Source: CAYMDP01 sp964389375 (lineage in GTDB: Bacteria > Bdellovibrionota > Bdellovibrionia > Bdellovibrionales > UBA1609). From it: 64,000 nt of DNA. The position numbers and the translations under genes were made by a program. Within the stretch, counting starts at the first letter, position 1. Every line of letters begins with the position of its first letter. Shown here piece by piece: positions 43,301-50,349 of this stretch. The stretch covers positions 72,130 through 136,129 of the forward strand of contig CAYMDP010000001.1 of the NCBI GenBank assembly GCA_964389375.1. Direction: 5' to 3'. The notes under the pieces are model-generated. The model ran no database searches. It saw nothing but the letters and a program-made list of their open reading frames with translations, and was not told the DNA's origin.

Positions 43301-45104
43301 CAGTTGTGTTTCCGCCGATCTGAACGGCGTCAGTAATTCCGTAGCCGGCAAGCGTATTCGGAAGACCAGAATTAATAATAGACCAAGGAAGATTTGGAAT
43401 GTCTCCGGGTATTAAATTGTTCCCAGCCGTGACTCGTCCTTTTGCATCGACTGTCACTTTTGGGTAGGTACCCGCGGTCACTCCAGAGTTTGCAAGAGTT
43501 AAAACGCCCGCATTTGTTAGGGTGGCATCGCCAGAAAGAGGAACTCCAGTTGCAACACTTGAGGCGTTTCCAACAAAAATATTTCCGCTAGCTAAACTGC
43601 TTGTTAGCTTAGCCAAAAATGAGTCGTAATCAGCTCGGCTAATTAATCCTTCTGTTACGCCGGCTGAAGAGGCCATTGGAATATTAAATGTATGTGTACC
43701 TGCCACTGAGGAAACGGTAAATTCTGTTCCTGTATTCGAAGTTGCAAAAACTTGTGTTCCATCAGTCAGTCCGTTGATCGTACTAATCCCACCAATGGCG
43801 GGTGCGACCCAACTTAAATTTCCGGATGTGTCCGAGGATAAAACATAACCCGCCGCTCCTGCTAGGGCTGGGGGCAGAGTTAAGGTGTAATTTGCTGTGA
43901 TATCCGTTGGAGTCTGCAATGTAACAAAATTTGTATCAGTATCGAAGGCTCTAAGAGCACGGGCGCTTAAAGTTGTTGCAGAAACCGAATCCGCCGTTAT
44001 CGAAGTCGTGGTCACAATCGTTCCGGTCGTGTTGATCGAAGTCGATCCAGCAATCGCACCCGAGGTGATCGCCGCACCCGAAACCTTACCCGGTGCAACA
44101 AGGTTTGGGATGTCGGCTTCAACCAGAACGGCTCCTGCAGACACTCTCCCTTTGGTATCGACTGTAACTTTAGGATAGGTCCCTGCGGCGACTCCCGTCA
44201 GAGTTAACTCTGGGTTTGGATAAGTGCCGGCTAGATCTCCGCCGGCAGCTCCCGTTGGTGCGCTTGAAGAATTTCCTGGGACCCACTGCGTTCCATTCCA
44301 AATTAGAATTCTATTTACGTCTCCGACACTTAAGGCAGAAATCGCAGCACTGTCGGCTGGAGCTCCACCGATACGAGCATCTGCATAGCCTTTATTTACA
44401 GCATCATTCGCAACTACAGGAGTGGCCAAGTTTTGAATCACTTGGTTGTTCATATTAAAATTCGCAACGGGAGTGGAGCGAACATAAAGATTGGATGTTC
44501 CCGATATTAAATTTGAAAGAACGGGATAGTTAATTGCAGAAAAAATATTTTCTAAGTTGGCCTGACTGACTTGAGCCGTTGTCGTATTCACCTGAATAAA
44601 ATCATTTGGTGTTCGGCCTTGAAGGCTTCCTGCAACTAAGGCCATTGGCACTGAGGTCAAAACTTGATCCGGGGTGAGTTGTTCTTCTCCTCCGCCATCG
44701 TTGACGAAAACTCGAAGAAGACGGTGATCGCCAGCTGCAGGAGTAAAACCAGCGGGACAGCCCGCAGTGACTCCGATAGAGCTTGCATTGTTAAACACCG
44801 TCAGCATGTTGTGACCGGGGTCATTTCCAGTTCTTTGGGCGCTACCTACTGCAGTTCCAACTCGTAGGGAAAAAATTCCTTCTAAACCAAGTGTCGAAAG
44901 ATTTAAGCCAGTTTGAGATTCTTCGTAAAGGACACAATTCGCCGTTGGATTTAAAACTTGAATTCGAAAGGCAGCAGAATTCGTATTGTTTGGAGTTCCG
45001 CCCGTAGAGTAAAGACGTCCCTCGTAGGTGAAACCATAGTTTACGGGATTCGCAAATGCGCTTGCACTGATCAGCATGCTCAGTGCCCAAAGATGAAGTT
45101 TCAA
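40305..45104 (-). CDS. Trimeric fibre-like adhesin with C-terminal S74 intramolecular chaperone
   Basis: 1599 residues from TTG 45104 (AGGGG seven bases upstream; the frame continues to 45170 without a better start). Signal peptide ends ISASAFA. A tail-fibre-like body follows, with internal repeats such as RGFLMPR..AAGLQIYN (two copies) and AGTYPKVTVDTKGRV/AGTYPKVTVDAKGRV. YadA-head-like repeats near 1280-1380 contain NIAVGMDSL, NVAIGSGAG, NIAIGTDAG and NILIGNG. A peptidase S74 domain from ~1450 has SDIRFKKDI (catalytic Ser/Lys set), then a coiled coil to the end. S74 domains trimerise fibres and cut themselves off. The plan matches the mosaic adhesive trimers of Bdellovibrio that coat the predator and bind prey. 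Confidence 0.85.
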   Translation of the reverse strand: MKLHLWALSMLISASAFANPVNYGFTYEGRLYSTGGTPNNTNSAAFRIQVLNPTANCVLYEESQTGLNLSTLGLEGIFSLRVGTAVGSAQRTGNDPGHNMLTVFNNASSIGVTAGCPAGFTPAAGDHRLLRVFVNDGGGEEQLTPDQVLTSVPMALVAGSLQGRTPNDFIQVNTTTAQVSQANLENIFSAINYPVLSNLISGTSNLYVRSTPVANFNMNNQVIQNLATPVVANDAVNKGYADARIGGAPADSAAISALSVGDVNRILIWNGTQWVPGNSSSAPTGAAGGDLAGTYPNPELTLTGVAAGTYPKVTVDTKGRVSAGAVLVEADIPNLVAPGKVSGAAITSGAIAGSTSINTTGTIVTTTSITADSVSATTLSARALRAFDTDTNFVTLQTPTDITANYTLTLPPALAGAAGYVLSSDTSGNLSWVAPAIGGISTINGLTDGTQVFATSNTGTEFTVSSVAGTHTFNIPMASSAGVTEGLISRADYDSFLAKLTSSLASGNIFVGNASSVATGVPLSGDATLTNAGVLTLANSGVTAGTYPKVTVDAKGRVTAGNNLIPGDIPNLPWSIINSGLPNTLAGYGITDAVQIGGNTTGAALSIGTSAGSAQNLNLITNGTVGLSINNASSNIGVGTTAPETRLHVNVGSAAGNSNITALRLSHEDSDSGGASEMGVSLGFSLETSINGTFRDAALISGVWDDPANGSKDGSLRFYTMGPNAAAGSTVPTEKARIDSAGNLALGSPFPSSKLDVSGDLILRGMASPPLSPAGQGRIYFDSTMNTFRVSQNGGAYTDLIGAGGGGDLTNGGNTFGGPMTIGTNDNNVLNFETNGTSQMRLSTNGQLAIGTLAPQVSALLELSSVDRGFLMPRMMTVDRDSIAVPAAGLQIYNTSTNQINYYDGATWQSLGVAGAGISTLNGLGGAAQTFTTGAAGTDFNIDSTGAIHTFNLPNAGPISRGLLSSTDYNNFNNKLNQNLNAGQIFIGDGVNVATPQTISGDISINQTGLAIVNELQSVPLSPSLPNPGHFMHYNGTEWMGKFIQFNDLRSTFGGTLFNTPTCASSEALSYQSVSDTFECQTIDGLDASRITAGVFSIGRLPSQVIVNEGNSLAADIMIGTNDSFGLQLETNNQARVIIDPSGRVDIGPGTVQTTALLQMNSTNRGFLMPRLTTAQRNSIAAPAAGLQIYNVDTGGFDFYSGGQWRQSVGTNGNTSDGVMRIGTNNGQPLHLITAGTDRLSIDTAGNVGIGNLTPAYPLDVQGPARIDSMYIGNGPSQDITNSFVGYNAGQTMSAGFYNTGFGANALQNITSGNDNIAVGMDSLRSLTGGVNNVAIGSGAGIGLNSSDNVLIGGNAGSNIFTGYSNIAIGTDAGMNLTSGSNNILIGNGVLASSPTTFDQINIGNTVYGSTANQRIGLGTLPGAERLVVNGDIRVGTTGSNGCILNYGGTALVGTCSSDIRFKKDIERLTSVGESLAQLQPSSYKWRQEEFPNKNFGNQTDIGLIAQEVQKIMPELVDQDSDGYLQVRYSSLPIYLLKGFSEHHEKIQQTELRCEASENQILVLSEKVQNQDREIASLKSENQKLKSDIEAIKAKLGIQ

Positions 45105-45273
45105 GTTGAGGCCCCTAAAATAACTTAGTTTTGTCTTGTAGTTTTGCAAAGTAGCTAAACCCTCCAGCAACGTACCACGTGGTTAATCTATCGGGATTGT
45201 CTGGACCTTATTTGAGGTCCAAAATGAGATTTGTAAGAAATTTTCCGGGCTTGCTTAAAAAAACTGAGTGACT
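45105..45273 (-). promoter_or_regulatory. Leader of the fibre gene with palindrome and hairpin
   Basis: Contains the perfect palindrome ACCACGTGGT (45174-45183) and a 7-bp hairpin TGGACCT/AGGTCCA (45202-45208, 45215-45221) between the lipoprotein gene and the fibre gene on the same strand. The hairpin has no T-run. Either may regulate fibre expression, but no promoter hexamers are clear. Confidence 0.35.
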
Positions 45274-45861
45274 TTAAGGGGCGTGATTCGCCTGTCCCGT
45301 TTTGAGAATGTAGCTTGCGCTAGATTGATTATTATTATGAGAAAACTTCACGCTGGATTTGACAACATAACTTGCGGAACTACTGACTCCACCGGACGAA
45401 CTAATGTGCATTCCTGGCGGGGAGGATTTTCCTGCAGGGATGTAGATCAAGGTCACCGTGCTAGCTAAAGAGTCTCCGGCCACAGTAACACTTTTTAGTT
45501 CCAGATTTAGACTAAACTGAGAACTTGGATTAAAACCCATCTGGCTTAAGCTCTTTAAGCTAAAGCTGAATTTCTCATCTTTACAGTCTGAATCAAAGGG
45601 ATCGAAGGTAAACTCAGAGATCTCATCCCATTTTTTAAAGCCAATAATCTGAGCCTTAAGTCCAGACACCCTTGAATCGCACTCGCCCGAGATCAAAAGG
45701 TTTTCGCTAAGAGAAGTCAGGGTCATCGTATTAATGGTTTTTCCTGAAAACAGGGGCCTGGGAAGTTGGCTTGGATCCAAGCCTTCAAATTCGGGTATCG
45801 TGTCCGTGCAGCCACTGCAAATTGTCGCAAACACTAGAACAAACAGAGTTCTTACTTTCAT
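45274..45861 (-). CDS. Lipoprotein upstream of the fibre gene
   Basis: 195 residues; lipobox CSGC (Cys18). The mature part is beta-rich and Ser-rich (FSFSLKSLSQMGFNPSSQFSL, SSSGGVSSSASYVVKSS), with a Cys pair (GECDSR, DSDCKDE). No family recognised. Same strand as, and 169 bp upstream of, the fibre gene, so it may serve in fibre secretion or anchoring (inference from position). Confidence 0.7.
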   Translation of the reverse strand: MKVRTLFVLVFATICSGCTDTIPEFEGLDPSQLPRPLFSGKTINTMTLTSLSENLLISGECDSRVSGLKAQIIGFKKWDEISEFTFDPFDSDCKDEKFSFSLKSLSQMGFNPSSQFSLNLELKSVTVAGDSLASTVTLIYIPAGKSSPPGMHISSSGGVSSSASYVVKSSVKFSHNNNQSSASYILKTGQANHAP

Positions 45862-46021
45862 GATTTCTTTATCGGCAAGATTTCAATTTGCCATAAGTCT
45901 AAGTCCAGTCTGGCTCGAAATAGACCGAAGTCCTAAGAAGCTAAGGCTTTAAGCAGCCGAAAGGACTTTCGTAAGTATTTTTTGAACGCAATTTTGAATT
46001 GCACAACGAGGATGAGCGACG

Positions 46022-46888
46022 ATGAAAACAAAAGTCCGAAGGCATTTTTTAAAAGTAATACTTCTTGTTCTAGTTTTACCACTTGGCTTAAGTGCTTGTG
46101 GAGACTTAACAAACCTTGCGCAAACAAACTTGTATGCGACCGATTACGCAAATAACACCAAAGTTCCTGACACTCCTCCGCAAGGATACGGCCAGGCCCT
46201 TTTGGATGTGCCTCATGCCGATGGGGACTTGAAAGTTCATCTTTGGTATTACCCCCATCCTCAAGGGGCAGGAAAGCCAACTTTGATTCACCTTCATGGC
46301 AATGCTCAAAACTTAGGTGGCCTACACGAAGCTAATTTTTTAAAGAGCATCGAGTCTATGGGTTTCAACTATATGGTTGTTGATTATCCGGGTTACGGAA
46401 AAAGCACTGGGATTCCAAATCAAAGTCGGGTTTTGGCTTCAGTTGAAAAAGCGATGGATTGGACCAAGGCTCACTTCTCAAGTCCTAAAACCGTTGTTTG
46501 GGGATATTCTTTAGGCGCCGGGGTTGCGGGTCAAATTGTACTTAGAAATCAAAGTGAGTTAAATGGCTTTATCCTGTCGGCTCCTTGGACTAGTGTTCGC
46601 GCTCTTGCAAAAGAGAAGTTCGGCAGCCTTGCAGATCAGCTTCCTGATGAGTGGTACCAGGCCAACGAATATGACACTCTTGCTGCGGCCCCTCAGATTC
46701 AAATTCCTGGAATGATTCATCATGGCACCAAAGATCAGACGATTCCCTTTGGAATGGGCGAGCTTTTGGGTCAAACATTTTTACCAGGCCTAGTTGATTT
46801 TGTCCCATTGGCGGATAAGGATCACAACGATATTTTTGTCGAGAGTCAGACTTGGCAGCAGATGCGAGATTTTATTCTAGGTCTGTAG
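46022..46888 (+). CDS. Alpha/beta-hydrolase lipoprotein
   Basis: 288 residues; lipobox LSAC (Cys26). Oxyanion HGNAQN (~95), nucleophile elbow GYSLG with Ser163, catalytic Asp in HGTKDQTIP and His in KDHNDIF complete the triad. Closest in feel to the ABHD12/17-like bacterial 'alpha/beta hydrolase' group. A membrane-anchored esterase or thioesterase is likely; the substrate is unknown. It is divergent from the fibre/lipoprotein pair. Confidence 0.85.
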   Translation: MKTKVRRHFLKVILLVLVLPLGLSACGDLTNLAQTNLYATDYANNTKVPDTPPQGYGQALLDVPHADGDLKVHLWYYPHPQGAGKPTLIHLHGNAQNLGGLHEANFLKSIESMGFNYMVVDYPGYGKSTGIPNQSRVLASVEKAMDWTKAHFSSPKTVVWGYSLGAGVAGQIVLRNQSELNGFILSAPWTSVRALAKEKFGSLADQLPDEWYQANEYDTLAAAPQIQIPGMIHHGTKDQTIPFGMGELLGQTFLPGLVDFVPLADKDHNDIFVESQTWQQMRDFILGL

Positions 46889-46907
46889 TTTACCGCTTGG
46901 AAGCCCT

Positions 46908-46936
46908 CATGGACCTGTGCTAGAAACAGGTCCATG
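46908..46936 (+). promoter_or_regulatory. Hairpin enclosing the start codon of the 46934 gene
   Basis: CATGGACCTGT (46908-46918) pairs perfectly with ACAGGTCCATG (46926-46936) over a 7-nt loop. The ATG of the small membrane protein is the last three bases of the stem, and the only Shine-Dalgarno-like AGG is also paired. This could hold translation off (thermometer or switch-like) or act as the hydrolase transcript's end. Confidence 0.6.
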
Positions 46937-47197
46937 TCTAAATTATTTCTTTGGATTCTCTCTTTAAGTTTGTTGTGCAGCAGTATCGCGTCTTGGCTTT
47001 CGCCAAGATTTTTATCTTGGTACGCAAGCCCTCCGGTCCCAATAGGTGTTCACTGTGATGATGCAATCAAATGGGCCATGGAGAGGTTGATTTTTATACA
47101 GCTGACTGGGGTTATTGTTGGGGCCATGCTTGGAGTGTTCTTTTTTCTTTGGCTTCGAGGAAACAAATCAAATCCTCCGACTCCCAACCTTCCATAG
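46934..47197 (+). CDS. Small membrane protein with two hydrophobic segments
   Basis: 87 residues. N-terminal hydrophobic segment ~4-25 (possibly a signal anchor), a middle with GVHCDDAIKWAMERL, and a TM helix ~50-72 (FIQLTGVIVGAMLGVFFFLWL), then a polar tail. No family recognised. The start codon is buried in an 11-bp RNA hairpin. Confidence 0.6.
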   Translation: MSKLFLWILSLSLLCSSIASWLSPRFLSWYASPPVPIGVHCDDAIKWAMERLIFIQLTGVIVGAMLGVFFFLWLRGNKSNPPTPNLP

Positions 47198-47238
47198 GAC
47201 TTCAAGATTCTTTTCAAGCACATAGCGGAATCTCACAC

Positions 47239-47435
47239 ATTTTTTCAGATCAGTTTGTTTTATCTTTTTAAGTGCTCCGCCTCAGCCGTCGAACATCCTC
47301 GGTCCGTTTTCTTGCCATAATTTAAATGGTTTCTAGTTTTTGGCATTACCGGGAAACTTGTAACTTGCAAGCGGACCTGCGGAACTAGTCTTCGGCGGAC
47401 ACTTAAAAAGATAAAACAAACTGATCTGAAAAAAT
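47239..47435. repeat. Long inverted repeat between convergent genes (36-bp arms, nested folds)
   Basis: Left arm 47239-47274 and right arm 47400-47435 are perfect 36-bp inverted repeats, extended by TCCGCC/GGCGGA (47276-47281/47394-47399) after one bulged base. Inside are further pairs GGTCCG/CGGACC (47301-47306/47372-47377) and TGCCA/TGGCA (47313-47317/47341-47345). The element ends 2 bp before the stop of the AmpG-like gene and starts 42 bp after the small membrane protein. No ORF or transposase lies inside. Confidence 0.95.
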
Positions 47436-47437
47436 AC

Positions 47438-48751
47438 TTACTGCCTGGCTTGTTGTTCGTATTTTGGCATTCTTGTTAGCAAAAGCAGTCCCGGGATGGC
47501 GATTAGGGCACAAAGGACAAAAAATCCGATCCAACCCATTGCCTCGGCCAAATAGCCGGTGGGTGCGGAAATTAAAACCCGTGGGATTCCCATAACACTT
47601 GTTAACAAAGCGTACTGAGTCGCAGTAAATTTTTTGTTTGTTAAAGAGGCCATGTAGGCGGCAAAAGCTGCGGTTCCCATCCCGCCCGAAGCATCCTCAA
47701 AAATGACAACGACGGTTAGTGCCCAAATCTGAGCACCCACTGTGGCGAGGCCCGCAAAACATAAGGTTGAAAGCGCTTGAAGAATTCCAAAGACCCAAAG
47801 GGATTTATGGATGCCGTAGCGAAGCACAAAAAAACCGCCAATCAAAGCGCCACCTAGGGAAGAAAAGAATCCAAAGGTTTTTGCAACGACCCCGATCTCA
47901 GTCTTTGTGAATCCAGTCATCAGATAAAATGGAGTGGCCATGGATCCCGCCATCGTATCGCCCACTTTATAAAGCAGAATAAAAATCAGCATCATCCAGG
48001 CCCCATTGCGACCCATAAAATCTAAGAGAGGATCTACTACGGATTCACGAAGAGTTTTTGGCGGGGCAACTCCTGTTTTTGGTTCCTCCGCCCAAAGAGT
48101 CACTAAGACTCCAATAAGCATTCCTGCGGCCATGACCATATAAACCATCTTCCAGGGGATATGGTCGGCTAAGATCAGAGCTAAAGCTCCTGAAACCCAC
48201 ATCGCAATTCGATATCCGTAAACATAAAGTGAAGAGCCCAGGCCGAGCTCATTATCGAGAAGGCTTTCTCTGCGGTAGGCATCGACCACGATATCTTGGC
48301 TTGCGCTAAAAAATGCGATCAGGACGGCGAAGAAGGCGACCATCCAAGGATCTGTTTTCGGAGAAATCATCGCGATGCCTAAAGTCGCAGCAATCAGACC
48401 AATTTGGCTAATAAAAAGCCAGCCCCTACGACGGCCCAAAAATTTTGGAACATAGCGATCCATAATCGGGGACCATAAAAATTTAAAGGTATAAGGGACA
48501 CCCACTAAGGCAAAAATGCCGATCACAGAAAGGTCAACGCCTTCGTCGACCATCCAGGCCTGAAGGGTCCTTAGGGTTAAAAGCAGGGGCAGACCGCTCG
48601 AGAAGCCCATTGCAAGGGCAACCCACATACTTTTTTTCTTTAGAGCTTTTAATGGGTCAGTCCAGCTGCCTTTTTCTGCTTCCATTCGAATAGTCTCGAG
48701 AGAGGAATCCTTCGGGTCAATCAATATGTTTTGGTCTTTGCGGCTCTGCAC
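47438..48751 (-). CDS. ampG: AmpG-like muropeptide MFS permease
   Basis: 437 residues with about 12-14 TM helices. GFSSGLPLLLTLRTLQAWM, GIFALVGVPYTFKFLWSPIMDRY, GRRRGWLF and the AmpG signature SASQDIVVDAYRRE are clear. AmpG brings GlcNAc-anhydroMurNAc peptides from the periplasm for wall recycling. A GTG at 48751 is the first start; a more internal ATG before the first TM helix is possible. Together with the NamZ-like gene at 62186 it suggests active muropeptide use. Confidence 0.9.
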   Translation of the reverse strand: MQSRKDQNILIDPKDSSLETIRMEAEKGSWTDPLKALKKKSMWVALAMGFSSGLPLLLTLRTLQAWMVDEGVDLSVIGIFALVGVPYTFKFLWSPIMDRYVPKFLGRRRGWLFISQIGLIAATLGIAMISPKTDPWMVAFFAVLIAFFSASQDIVVDAYRRESLLDNELGLGSSLYVYGYRIAMWVSGALALILADHIPWKMVYMVMAAGMLIGVLVTLWAEEPKTGVAPPKTLRESVVDPLLDFMGRNGAWMMLIFILLYKVGDTMAGSMATPFYLMTGFTKTEIGVVAKTFGFFSSLGGALIGGFFVLRYGIHKSLWVFGILQALSTLCFAGLATVGAQIWALTVVVIFEDASGGMGTAAFAAYMASLTNKKFTATQYALLTSVMGIPRVLISAPTGYLAEAMGWIGFFVLCALIAIPGLLLLTRMPKYEQQARQ

Positions 48752-48831
48752 CGAAATGACCCTGATTTTGTCTGGAAGTTGACCCTCTAGGCCTTGTCCG
48801 CGATAGTGGGGTCTTCCAGAGGAGTCCTATT

Positions 48832-50055
48832 ATGAAAAAAATTAAAGTTGCAAACCCGGTTGTCGAACTTGATGGGGATGAAATGACTCGGATTATTTGG
48901 TCCTTTATTAAGACCAAATTGATTCTTCCTTATGTGGATTTGGATATTAAGTATTACGATTTGGGTGTCGAGCATAGAGACGCAACTGAAGATCAGGTTA
49001 CGATTGATGCCGCAGAGGCCATTAAAAAATATGGTGTGGGTATTAAATGTGCGACCATCACTCCCGATGAAGAGCGAGTGAAGGAATTTAATCTTAAAAA
49101 AATGTGGAAGTCTCCAAACGGGACCATCCGAAATATCTTAGACGGCACTGTTTTTCGCGAGCCGATTCTTTGTAAAAACATTCCGCGTCTTGTTCCGAAT
49201 TGGACTAAGCCAATCTGCATCGGGCGACATGCTTTCGGGGATCAGTACCGGGCGACGGATTTTGTGACTAAAGGCAAGGGCAAGTTGACGATTACCTTTA
49301 CTCCAGAAAAAGGCGAGGTCCAAAGTTTTGATGTTTATGATTTTAAAGGCGATGGTGTGGCTCTTGCGATGTACAACACCGATGAATCCATATCTGGATT
49401 TGCGAGGTCTTGTTTTAATTTGGCCCTTATGAAGAAGTGGCCCCTTTATCTTTCGACTAAAAACACCATCCTAAAAAAGTACGACGGTCGGTTTAAAGAT
49501 ATTTTTCAACAGATTTATGAAGCCGAATTTAAATCGAAGTATACGGCTGCCGGGATCACTTATGAGCATCGCTTAATTGATGACATGGTTGCAGCCGCCT
49601 TGAAGATGCCCGGCGATTTTGTTTGGGCCTGTAAGAACTACGACGGAGATGTGCAATCCGATACCGTGGCACAAGGTTTTGGTTCTTTGGGATTAATGAC
49701 TTCAGTTTTAATTACACCCGATGGAAAAACGATGGAAGCCGAAGCGGCTCATGGAACTGTGACTCGTCATTATCGTCAGCATCAAAAAGGTCAAAAGACT
49801 TCGACAAATCCAATTGCATCCATTTTTGCCTGGACTCGGGGCTTAGCTTTTCGCGGAAAATTAGATCAAAATGCAGACTTAATTCGGTTTTGTGAAACTC
49901 TCGAAAAAGTTTGTGTTCAGACAGTTGAATCTGGGAAAATGACCAAAGATCTTGCGGTTTGTATTCACGGATCAAAAGTTTCTGATTCTCAGTACTTAAA
50001 TACAGAAGACTTTCTGGATGCCCTTGATCGAAATCTTAAAGAAGCCTGGGCCTAA
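48832..50055 (+). CDS. icd: NADP-dependent isocitrate dehydrogenase, eukaryotic-like homodimeric type
   Basis: 407 residues. VVELDGDEMTRIIW, ATITPDEERVKEF, the substrate loop SPNGTIRNILDGTVFREPI, GRHAFGDQYRATD, the metal site DDMVAAALK and YDGDVQSDTVAQGFGSLGLMTS all match the IDH1/IDH2-type (subfamily II) enzymes rather than the E. coli type. TCA-cycle oxidative decarboxylation giving NADPH. A 17-bp RNA hairpin follows directly after the stop. Confidence 0.96.
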   Translation: MKKIKVANPVVELDGDEMTRIIWSFIKTKLILPYVDLDIKYYDLGVEHRDATEDQVTIDAAEAIKKYGVGIKCATITPDEERVKEFNLKKMWKSPNGTIRNILDGTVFREPILCKNIPRLVPNWTKPICIGRHAFGDQYRATDFVTKGKGKLTITFTPEKGEVQSFDVYDFKGDGVALAMYNTDESISGFARSCFNLALMKKWPLYLSTKNTILKKYDGRFKDIFQQIYEAEFKSKYTAAGITYEHRLIDDMVAAALKMPGDFVWACKNYDGDVQSDTVAQGFGSLGLMTSVLITPDGKTMEAEAAHGTVTRHYRQHQKGQKTSTNPIASIFAWTRGLAFRGKLDQNADLIRFCETLEKVCVQTVESGKMTKDLAVCIHGSKVSDSQYLNTEDFLDALDRNLKEAWA

Positions 50056-50059
50056 AATA

Positions 50060-50112
50060 GGTGCCAGGTCTTATATGCGGGCGCGGCGCGCTTGAATATA
50101 GGACCTGGTGCC
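50060..50112 (+). terminator. Strong RNA hairpin 3' of icd
   Basis: Arms 50060-50076 and 50096-50112 pair over 17 bp in the plus-strand transcript if three G-U pairs are allowed, with a GC-rich 19-nt loop. There is no T-run, so it may stabilise or punctuate the mRNA rather than terminate it by itself. Confidence 0.6.
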
Positions 50113-50349
50113 GAGCAAAGTGTGGCCGCAAGGACTTAACTCGCCTGGCGGCGTAAAAGGTCATTTCGCGCATTCATCATACACCTCGGTCTATTTTAGC
50201 GGCCCAAAATTTCTTAAATAGCACTTAAAAATCAATGGTTTGGCAGGACATGTAGATGGATCTGTCGTGGCCTGCTTATTGAACTTCTTCCTCCCAATAG
50301 GTCCTAAAGATCCCTCAAAGGGGTATGGGATCAGAAGAAGGAGATTCCT
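50113..50349. other. Leader/promoter region of the metzincin operon
   Basis: No gene is seen. A 6-bp hairpin GATCCC/GGGATC (50309-50314/50327-50332) lies right before the Shine-Dalgarno GAAGGAGA of the GTG start. Candidate promoter hexamers are too weak to assign. Confidence 0.35.

Noticed and set aside
40305..45104. Phage tail fibre marking a prophage
   Set aside because: No capsid, portal, terminase, integrase or lysis gene is within the window, and the protein has a Sec signal peptide.
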